NCBI RefSeq assembly: GCF_007997215.1
Contig: NZ_VORW01000003.1
Location: 248,001 to 312,000, forward strand
Source of the DNA: Algoriphagus aquimarinus
GTDB lineage: Bacteria; Bacteroidota; Bacteroidia; Cytophagales; Cyclobacteriaceae
Length of the DNA: 64,000 bases
Direction of reading: 5' to 3'
Shown here: in pieces, positions 54,825-61,507 of the stretch
Layout: the number at the start of each line of letters is the position of its first letter
Position numbering within the stretch: position 1 is the stretch's first letter
The notes under the pieces: generated by a model
What the model was told of the DNA's origin: nothing
Database searches by the model: none
What the model saw: only the letters and a program-made list of their open reading frames with translations
Program-made: the position numbers and the translations under genes

Positions 54825-56486
54825 ATGTCCTTAGCCGCCTCCGAAAATCCTCAAATCAACCCATGGGTAATCATGATTGCATTTGCCATTCTGGTTGGTC
54901 CCTTTGCATTGGGCTTTCATATGCATTACCCCGATGAGATGTATTACACTGATGCGGCAGTCAAAATGCTACAAACCGGTGACTATTTGACTACTTACCT
55001 AGGGAGTGGCGAACTAAGATTCAAAAAACCCATAGGAACCTACTGGACAGTACTTGCTGGGTTTAAGCTTTTTGGAGTTACTCCATTTGCTTCCAGATTT
55101 TTCTTTTTGCTCGCGGGAGCATTGACAATAGGATTCACGTATTGGACTGCAAGAGTTTTATTTGAGGACAAGAGAATCTCTGGACTTTCGGCTTTGATCA
55201 TAGCTTCCAACCCAGTTTTAATATTCAGTGCGACACGATCCATTCCAGATGTGTTATTGGTTTTGACGATGACTGCAAGTGCTGTGGGGTTTGCTGGTTT
55301 GATCAGATTTGGAGATGCTACTCCGAAAAAGTACCTGTGGATTCTTTATATCAGCTTGGCATTTGCATTTGAAGTGAAAGGCCTTCCAGCAGCAGCTTTA
55401 GGCGGCATTGGTTTGATTTACTTACTTTTCAATCCTTGGAAAAAAATCTCCTTCAAAACGATTTTTCATTTCCCTTCCATTTTAGTCAGCGTCTTTATTG
55501 GCTTATTTTGGTTTGCAGCCATGTGGAAAATCCACGGACCAACTTATCTAGATAGTTTTCTAGAGGACCAAGTCGGTACCCGTGTGGCTTCACGCTATCT
55601 TCTTATCGTCCAAAATGGCTTTCTGGCACTTGGAATCCTTATTTTGATCTTTCTTCCTTGGGTTCTTTTTGGCTTTACAAAAGCTAAAAAATCAATCATA
55701 AATGCAAGAAAAGAAGATCCCGTATTTTTCTGGTTTGCGATACTCTGGGGCATAGCAATTCTCGGTATGGGCGCTATGACCAGCAAATTCTATGAGCGCT
55801 ATTTACTCCCTGTAGCTCCGGTTTTGGCTATTTTACTAGCTTGGGTTCTGGTGAAAGCAGACTATGAAAGTAGAAGAACTGGTTTAAAAATCGCCAGTTG
55901 GTTCTTTCTTATACTGAACTCAATTGTATTCCTTTTTAGCCTTTGGCTAAATTTTAACTTAGGTGCATCTTTCCTTATTTGGATTCAATTCGGGTTAGCT
56001 CTCCCTATTCTATTTTACTTAGGAAGACTTACAGTTAAAAGTATAAAGCTTACAAAAGCAATAGCTTATGGTTTTATGCTACTATTCTTTTTGATCTCAA
56101 CAGGTACTTACCAGATTTCATTACCAGATCAAGGTCAGCAAGTGAAAGAGTTTGCAGCAAAGGAGAATATTGATCCAACTGGTGCAATTGGTTTCATCGG
56201 GAATCTGCATACGAGCAGTAAGATTAGAATCGGTCTTGGCACTGACTTCCAGATGATCGACTTACCTCGTTATGAGTTTAGAGAAGAGCTGCATAAGTAC
56301 GATCGACTAATCATTGAGGATAAATACTTGGATTCCATCGATGCTTCTGGATACGCCAAGCAAGTGATATCTGTAAACTGGGCATCAAGAGCAATTCCGG
56401 ATCTTCTTTTTGCCGCAGGATCACCTGAGTTTGATAAACTGTTGGAAGAAAAAGGACAAAAATACTATCTACTGGAGGCTAAATAA
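54825..56486 (+). CDS. ArnT-like GT39 glycosyltransferase
   Basis: The 553-residue protein has about eleven membrane helices. The first periplasmic loop holds the acidic catalytic site (YPDEMYYTDAAVKMLQTGD) and RFKKPIGTYW, as in ArnT and other polyprenyl-phosphate-sugar-dependent transferases; the C-terminal 80 residues form a soluble domain. It would move a sugar from an undecaprenyl-phosphate donor to an acceptor outside the inner membrane, such as lipid A or protein. Its stop is 2 bp from the stop of the next, convergent, ArnT-like gene. Confidence 0.9.
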   Translation: MSLAASENPQINPWVIMIAFAILVGPFALGFHMHYPDEMYYTDAAVKMLQTGDYLTTYLGSGELRFKKPIGTYWTVLAGFKLFGVTPFASRFFFLLAGALTIGFTYWTARVLFEDKRISGLSALIIASNPVLIFSATRSIPDVLLVLTMTASAVGFAGLIRFGDATPKKYLWILYISLAFAFEVKGLPAAALGGIGLIYLLFNPWKKISFKTIFHFPSILVSVFIGLFWFAAMWKIHGPTYLDSFLEDQVGTRVASRYLLIVQNGFLALGILILIFLPWVLFGFTKAKKSIINARKEDPVFFWFAILWGIAILGMGAMTSKFYERYLLPVAPVLAILLAWVLVKADYESRRTGLKIASWFFLILNSIVFLFSLWLNFNLGASFLIWIQFGLALPILFYLGRLTVKSIKLTKAIAYGFMLLFFLISTGTYQISLPDQGQQVKEFAAKENIDPTGAIGFIGNLHTSSKIRIGLGTDFQMIDLPRYEFREELHKYDRLIIEDKYLDSIDASGYAKQVISVNWASRAIPDLLFAAGSPEFDKLLEEKGQKYYLLEAK

Positions 56487-56488
56487 TA

Positions 56489-57997
56489 TCAATAGGTATC
56501 GGAAATATAGGGATCATATCTCTCCATATTCTCCCAAACCTGAATCGTAGCATCTCTGAGTTTTTCTCCTTGAAAAAAGACTTGAAAATGCTCCTCATAC
56601 CTCAACTTCTGAAAAGTTGCAAATTCTCCAGGCTCTTCATAGTTCCAGCTGACAAAAATTCCTTGCTGCTCTTTTCCGACAAATTGCTCTAATCCTGGCC
56701 AAAGATCAAATTGGTTCTTTCTAGAACCCATATTCACCATATAGGTTTGAGGATTGCCAGGAAGATAAAAAGCAAGCTCTGAAGCCATGTGATACGTCTC
56801 TGAGAACACATAAGCATCTTTCACCCCGAGACTATCCTGAAGGAAAGCGACACGATCTGCGAGTGGCTGATAACCAGACATCCTTCTGAAAGCTGACTTT
56901 TCAGCCTTTTTGATCGGAGCAATACTTTTGAGGAACGTAAAATCAGGCAACAAAAATAGTAAAGGAACAAAGATGCTTAGTCCAACTCCCCAATTCCTCA
57001 ACTTAATCCAGACTCCTTTTTGTTCACAAACCCACGCTGCTAATACAATTGCTAAACTGCTATATGCGAAGACCGGCCAATTCACTTCAATTGAAGTCAA
57101 CAAGCTCAAAAATGCAAATCCAGCCCAAGACATAACTGCTGGAAGTAGTAAATAGATAAATTTAGAGTCTCTGTACTTCTTAATCTTTACTAAAAAACCT
57201 CCAAAAAGAGGCAATAAAAAAACAGATACCATCGCTAGTTGCCCACCTAAATATTCAAAGAATTGCTTAGCAACTTTGCCTACATCAAAAGGTGTTGAGT
57301 CCCCTTCCCCTGCTCCACTCAAAGCTGCCAGGTGTTTGAAGGTATCAAAACCATTTTGCCAGTTCCAGATCAGCATGGGTAGAAAACCAATTGCACTAAC
57401 CAAAATGTAGCTCAGGAAGTACTTCTTCTGAATTGCCCACTCCTTTGTATAAAGTAAAAAGAATAACAAAAATGGGAATACCAGTATCATCACCATTTTT
57501 GCCATCAGCCCAAAAGCTGTAGTCAAGCCCGCCAAAATCCACCATGACATCTTTTGCTCTCTGATACCTCGATAAGCCAAGTAAACACTTAAAATCCAGA
57601 AAAAAGTAAGCGAAGTATCTGTCATGTGAAACGTACTGGCCAACCACCACAGTGGCATTGACTGCAATAATAAAGAAGCCCAAAATCCAACTTTCTTCGA
57701 GAACAGATAAGTCCCAAAAATAAATGTCACCCATGAAATACCTACTCCAAATACAATCGCATTGATTCTGACCCCAATCTCAGAATTACCTAGAATAGCT
57801 GTGCTAATGTAATTCAGTACGGCGACAAGTGGCGGCTTAGAATAATAATGCCAAGCCATATTTTGAGACCAGAGCCAGTACTGAGCCTCTTCAGTGAAAA
57901 GACTTATTTCGGGGCGAAATGTGAATAGCATCTTAGAGACAACTAGCCCGAGGGTAATGAGCCAAAAATATAAAGTATAGTTGGGTGACTTTTGCAT
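56489..57997 (-). CDS. ArnT-like GT39 glycosyltransferase (second)
   Basis: The 502-residue membrane protein has the family site TEEAQYWLWSQNMAWHYYSK with PPL directly after it, and about ten helices, then a short soluble tail. It is not a close copy of the enzyme at 54825. The ATG at 57997 is used because the longer reading from 58048 would cover the hpf terminator. The gene is convergent with the first ArnT-like gene with no terminator between them. Confidence 0.9.
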   Translation of the reverse strand: MQKSPNYTLYFWLITLGLVVSKMLFTFRPEISLFTEEAQYWLWSQNMAWHYYSKPPLVAVLNYISTAILGNSEIGVRINAIVFGVGISWVTFIFGTYLFSKKVGFWASLLLQSMPLWWLASTFHMTDTSLTFFWILSVYLAYRGIREQKMSWWILAGLTTAFGLMAKMVMILVFPFLLFFLLYTKEWAIQKKYFLSYILVSAIGFLPMLIWNWQNGFDTFKHLAALSGAGEGDSTPFDVGKVAKQFFEYLGGQLAMVSVFLLPLFGGFLVKIKKYRDSKFIYLLLPAVMSWAGFAFLSLLTSIEVNWPVFAYSSLAIVLAAWVCEQKGVWIKLRNWGVGLSIFVPLLFLLPDFTFLKSIAPIKKAEKSAFRRMSGYQPLADRVAFLQDSLGVKDAYVFSETYHMASELAFYLPGNPQTYMVNMGSRKNQFDLWPGLEQFVGKEQQGIFVSWNYEEPGEFATFQKLRYEEHFQVFFQGEKLRDATIQVWENMERYDPYISDTY

Positions 57998-58012
57998 TGC
58001 TGAGTATAAAAC

Positions 58013-58044
58013 AAAAAGGCATCTCCCGATTCCCGAGAGATGCC
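58013..58044 (-). terminator. Terminator after hpf
   Basis: On the minus strand GGCATCTC/GAGATGCC with an eleven-base loop, followed by TTTTTG. It lies 23 bp after the hpf stop codon and just upstream of the ArnT-like ATG. Confidence 0.87.
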
Positions 58045-58067
58045 TCAAATTTAGGTATGCTGAGCTG

Positions 58068-58373
58068 TTACTGCTTAGCCAAGACTACTTTTTCTTTATA
58101 TTTTTTAATTTGGCGTCTTAGACCTTCGATAGCATCATCAGAAGCTGCTTCGAAAGAATCAGCCTGATTCTTTGCAAAAAACTGCTTCCCTGGCACATTC
58201 AGTTTGATTTCTACGATTTTGTTGGCATTGTTGTCATTTTTGTCAAGTCTTAAAAAAACCTCCCCGTCTATTATTTGATCAAAGTAAGTATCCAGCTTAT
58301 CGGCTTTTTTTTGAATAAAATCGATCAATTTTTGATCGGCGTCGAAGTGGATGGAGTGCATCTGCAGTTTCAT
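58068..58373 (-). CDS. hpf: Ribosome hibernation factor (short HPF/YfiA type)
   Basis: The protein has 101 residues from the ATG at 58373; an ATG four codons earlier (58385) is equally possible. MQMHSIHFDADQ-type start, the sigma-54-modulation/S30AE fold with VEIKLNVPGKQFFAKNQADSFEAA, and a basic C-terminal helix (LRRQIKKYKEKV). It is the short form without the dimerisation domain. It inactivates ribosomes in slow growth. It is 25-37 bp after the xerC/D-like gene and shares its transcript. Confidence 0.92.
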   Translation of the reverse strand: MKLQMHSIHFDADQKLIDFIQKKADKLDTYFDQIIDGEVFLRLDKNDNNANKIVEIKLNVPGKQFFAKNQADSFEAASDDAIEGLRRQIKKYKEKVVLAKQ

Positions 58374-58409
58374 ATTCAATTGCATTTAGTGGTGAACAAA
58401 TAATTTATA

Positions 58410-59294
58410 TTATGCTTTCGGATGTGCCTGCTCGAACACAGCCTTAAGTTTTTCCATTGAATTGTGTGTGTACACCTGAGTGGCGGCGAGACTTGCATGA
58501 CCTAGCAAATCTTTGACAGCATTCAGATCAGCACCTTTGTTGAGGAGGTGAGTAGCAAAAGTATGTCTCAGCACATGTGGGCTGCGCTTGGAAGTCTGCG
58601 CAAAAAGATCCAGATAATGCCTGACGATGCGAAAAATCATCATAGGGTAACTTTGCTTTTGTTGATTGCTGACAATAAAATAGTCACTTTGACCTACTTT
58701 TGAAAACCTTTCCTCAAATACTTTTTTGTACAGCAAAATATTCTGTTTTAATCCTTTTGTAATAGGAATTATTCTTTCCTTTTTTCTCTTCCCAAGCACC
58801 TTCACCGAATCCTCGATAAGATTAATGTCTGACCATTGCAATCCAATTAACTCCGAAAGTCTGACTCCAGTTAGGTAAAGAAATTCCAACACCATCTTGT
58901 CTCGCTGTCCTTCGAAAGTCGGCTCGTAAACGCTTTCATCTAAAACGGATTTTATGGCCTCTTCCTGTACAAATTCGGGAAGTTTCTTCGGGTTTTTAAG
59001 ACCTTTTAACTTATACGTTGGATCTTTAGAAATGATCCGTGATCTAAGCAAAAACTTGTAATAAGATCTCAGAGTGGCGATTTTACGATTGACCGATGTA
59101 GTACTTAAACCACTATCTACCAGATCGATTACCCATGCCCGAAGCTCTGGATGTTGGGCTTCAGAAATTTCATTTAATTCGAAAGAAAGGGCCACAAATT
59201 CTTCGAATTGCGTCAGGTCCCGACGATACGCATCTACCGTATGCGGGCTGGCCTTTTTCTCAAACTCTAAATAATTGACGAAAGAATCGATCAT
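58410..59294 (-). CDS. xerC: Tyrosine recombinase XerC/XerD
   Basis: The 294-residue recombinase resolves chromosome dimers at dif. The SAM-like N-terminal domain is followed by the catalytic residues Arg145 (LTGVRLSELIG), Lys169, His240 and Arg243 (HVLRHTFATHLL), His266 (DLLGHASL) and Tyr275. Length and neighbours (rpsU, hpf) indicate the housekeeping enzyme rather than a phage integrase. XerC and XerD cannot be told apart by eye. Confidence 0.93.
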   Translation of the reverse strand: MIDSFVNYLEFEKKASPHTVDAYRRDLTQFEEFVALSFELNEISEAQHPELRAWVIDLVDSGLSTTSVNRKIATLRSYYKFLLRSRIISKDPTYKLKGLKNPKKLPEFVQEEAIKSVLDESVYEPTFEGQRDKMVLEFLYLTGVRLSELIGLQWSDINLIEDSVKVLGKRKKERIIPITKGLKQNILLYKKVFEERFSKVGQSDYFIVSNQQKQSYPMMIFRIVRHYLDLFAQTSKRSPHVLRHTFATHLLNKGADLNAVKDLLGHASLAATQVYTHNSMEKLKAVFEQAHPKA

Positions 59295-59367
59295 ATGTCA
59301 CGTAACTCAGGAGATAAGTTAGGGTAAAAAATGACAAGTAATGCGTATCAAATTCACAAAAGGGCAT

Positions 59368-59402
59368 AAAAAAAACGCACCTGCCTGATGGCAAGTGCGT
59401 TT
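59368..59402 (-). terminator. Terminator after rpsU
   Basis: On the minus strand AAACGCACTTGCC/GGCAGGTGCGTTT (one G-U pair), ATCA loop, then a long T run. It lies 22 bp after the rpsU stop, so xerC/D needs read-through or its own promoter. Confidence 0.92.
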
Positions 59403-59424
59403 GATATTGGAAGATCAAAACTGA

Positions 59425-59619
59425 TTACTTCGCTGCTTCTTCTTGAAGATGCTGCTTGTAAGCCGCCTTGATTACTTGTGCTCTTCTTTTAATGGAAGGC
59501 TTAGTGAAAGCTTGTCTCGCACGAAGTTCACGGACTGCACCAGTCTTATCAAACTTCTTCTTGAAACGCTTTAGCGCTTTCTCGATTGATTCGTTCTCTT
59601 TTACGTTAACTATGATCAT
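59425..59619 (-). CDS. rpsU: Ribosomal protein bS21
   Basis: The 64-residue protein (MIIVNVKENESIEKALKRFK, then KKFDKTGAVRELRARQAF) is a small basic 30S protein that sits next to the 3' end of 16S rRNA. The start at 59619 is fixed by an excellent ribosome binding site; a longer reading from 59688 has no support. In Bacteroidota bS21 helps to hide the anti-Shine-Dalgarno sequence, so a strong site on its own gene can act as a feedback switch. Confidence 0.97.
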   Translation of the reverse strand: MIIVNVKENESIEKALKRFKKKFDKTGAVRELRARQAFTKPSIKRRAQVIKAAYKQHLQEEAAK

Positions 59620-59626
59620 ATCTATA

Positions 59627-59636
59627 CACCCCCTTT
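59627..59636 (-). promoter_or_regulatory. Very strong Shine-Dalgarno sequence of rpsU
   Basis: On the minus strand AAAGGGGGTG lies seven bases before the rpsU ATG. It pairs with the 3' end of 16S rRNA (complement AAGGAGGTG) over nine positions with one G-U pair. No comparable site precedes any other gene in this window. Confidence 0.85.
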
Positions 59637-59644
59637 CGTGGGCA

Positions 59645-59673
59645 CAAAGGTATTGATAATATTGTAAAAACAA
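59645..59673 (-). promoter_or_regulatory. Promoter of rpsU
   Basis: On the minus strand TTG (59673-59671), 18 bp, TACCTTTG (59652-59645). The RNA would start near 59638, so the leader of about 19 bases consists mainly of the Shine-Dalgarno sequence. Confidence 0.55.
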
Positions 59674-59760
59674 TAACAGCTCCCACAATAAAGTCTTTCC
59701 AAGCCGCTTGACATGTAGGGTGATTTGCCTAATTATCTCAGGAATCTTATTTAATCCAAG

Positions 59761-61107
59761 GTGAACATCTGTAATCCACTCAAGAGCTATTTCCTAGCAT
59801 TCGGCATCCTAATCCTTTTATTCACCCAATCCATTTCAGGTTTTTCCCAAGAAAATCCTGAGAAAATGGAATTGTTTAAAGATGCCAAACTGGGTATTTT
59901 TATTCACTGGGGTATTTATTCAGTGAATGGGATTGATGAATCTTGGTCTTTTTTCAATGATTACATCAGCTATGAAGACTACATGAAGCAGCTTTCGGGA
60001 TTTACAGCCAGCAAATACGATCCTGAAAAGTGGGCGAGACTGATCAAATCAAATGGGGCAAAATATGCTGTGCTTACAGCCAAGCATCATGATGGAGTAG
60101 CGCTATGGGATACGAAGGCCTCCGATCTTTCTGTCGTCAAAAAATCTCCTGCAGGAAAAGATTTGGTAGGCCCACTCATGAACGCTCTAGAAAAGGAAGG
60201 AATTAAAAAAGGAATCTACTATTCTGTCCTTGACTGGTCTCACCCAGATTATGACAGAAATACAAGAGAGACTTTCCGATATAAGAATGATCCAGTACGC
60301 TTCCAAAAGTTTGTAGACTTCAATTTCAAGCAGTTAGAAGAATTATCCAGCAAGTACAACCCAGACTTATACTGGTTTGATGGAGATTGGGAACATACGC
60401 CAGAAGAATGGAAAAGTGCTGAGCTGAAAGCTAAACTATTGACCTATAATAAAAACCTAATCATAAACTCAAGACTAGGACCAGGCTACGGTGACTATGA
60501 CACCCCTGAGCAAGGAGTGCCTGTAACTAGACCTAGCAGTGAATTTTGGGAGCTATGTATGACCATGAACAACAGCTGGGGCTATCAAGGCAACGATCAT
60601 ACATACAAATCTCCAAGCGAGCTACTCCGCATCTTTGTAGACTGCCTGCATATGGGAGGAAATCTTCTATTAGATTTTGGACCTAAACCTGATGGCACTA
60701 TTCCAGAAGAAGCTGAAAATATTTTGAATGAATTTGGACGCTGGACATCCAAGCATGAGTCAGCCATCTACGAAACTCAAGCTGGTATTCCAGATGGACA
60801 TGTGTATGCCCCAACCACACTTTCTGCAGACAAGACAATACTATATAGCTACCTGGATTATAAAGTGAATGAATCCCTTGCCATCAAAGGCCTGAAAAAT
60901 AAGATTCAGCGGGTTTGGGTGGTAGGAAATGGCACCAAACTACAAGCGAGAGAAGTAGGTAAAATGTACTGGAATGCTGTACCAGGCATGAAGTACATTG
61001 ATATTCCTGACAATGTTTATGATAAAGACATTACCGTCTTGGCTGTATTGCTAGATGGGCCGGTAGACCTCTATCGGGAAAAAGGACAGGTGATTGAGAG
61101 CAATTAA
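59761..61107 (+). CDS. GH29 alpha-L-fucosidase
   Basis: The 448-residue exported enzyme has a signal peptide (about 1-30, ending SGFSQ) and a GH29 catalytic domain: LGIFIHWGIYS, YAVLTAKHHDGVALWDT, and LYWFDGDWE with the probable nucleophile Asp207. It releases fucose from glycans. The C-terminal beta domain (about 350-448) is complete. The start is GTG at 59761; the first ATG (residue 36) would remove the signal. No type IX sorting domain is evident at the C-terminus. Confidence 0.92.
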   Translation: MNICNPLKSYFLAFGILILLFTQSISGFSQENPEKMELFKDAKLGIFIHWGIYSVNGIDESWSFFNDYISYEDYMKQLSGFTASKYDPEKWARLIKSNGAKYAVLTAKHHDGVALWDTKASDLSVVKKSPAGKDLVGPLMNALEKEGIKKGIYYSVLDWSHPDYDRNTRETFRYKNDPVRFQKFVDFNFKQLEELSSKYNPDLYWFDGDWEHTPEEWKSAELKAKLLTYNKNLIINSRLGPGYGDYDTPEQGVPVTRPSSEFWELCMTMNNSWGYQGNDHTYKSPSELLRIFVDCLHMGGNLLLDFGPKPDGTIPEEAENILNEFGRWTSKHESAIYETQAGIPDGHVYAPTTLSADKTILYSYLDYKVNESLAIKGLKNKIQRVWVVGNGTKLQAREVGKMYWNAVPGMKYIDIPDNVYDKDITVLAVLLDGPVDLYREKGQVIESN

Positions 61108-61507
61108 AAGTAAAAGCAATTTTTCAAATTTGCCGGAGCTGATTTTTTAGGATAGGAGAAGCTTCTTTGTATTATCTACTATATAAGAGGTTATTCATCT
61201 AATAGAATAGTTTTAAATCTACCGGTAATTAAGATATGGCCAAATCCAGCTACACTTATTCGCTTCAAAACTATTGACGGTCAAGTAGCTATAGCCGTAC
61301 TTTTCGCTTGAAGGTACTTTGAATTAAAGAATTCGAAAATAAAAATTTTGTAAACTTTTTACTACCATTAAAAATGCAAACAATTGATAGTTAAATGTTT
61401 GCATTTTTTACTTGTAAACTTGCAGATTAAAATCATTTTTTAAAATTCCAATTTTAGCTTACTTCATGTATTCATACAGCATCCGCGTATTTTTAAACCA
61501 ACAGAAT
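61108..61507. other. 400-bp AT-rich intergenic region before the ribonucleotide reductase gene
   Basis: No coding potential or tRNA is seen, and no B12-box-like motif that would suggest a cobalamin riboswitch. It contains a small hairpin, GTACTTTTC/GAAGGTAC, near 61297-61317, a perfect dyad at 61370-61408, and a repeated TTGTAAACTT at 61348-61357 and 61412-61421 on either side of that dyad. Confidence 0.6.
61370..61408 (+). terminator. Perfect 13-bp dyad followed by T run
   Basis: AAAAATGCAAACA (61370-61382) and TGTTTGCATTTTT (61396-61408) with a 13-base loop. It reads as a weak rho-independent terminator on either strand, 260 bp after the fucosidase stop, and could also be an operator. The large distance from the fucosidase gene makes a simple 3' terminator uncertain. 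Confidence 0.5.

Noticed and set aside
58410-59294. Tyrosine recombinase as sign of a mobile element
   Set aside because: It lies between rpsU and hpf, has housekeeping XerC/D length and motifs, and there is no att-like repeat or cargo.
1-61107. A fucan/sulfated-polysaccharide utilisation locus formed by the sulfatase and the GH29 fucosidase
   Set aside because: They lie at opposite ends of the window, 59 kb apart, and no SusC/SusD genes are seen between them.
61108-61507. Cobalamin riboswitch for the B12-dependent reductase
   Set aside because: I looked for a B12-box-like sequence and the usual long multi-stem leader and found neither; only simple hairpins are present.
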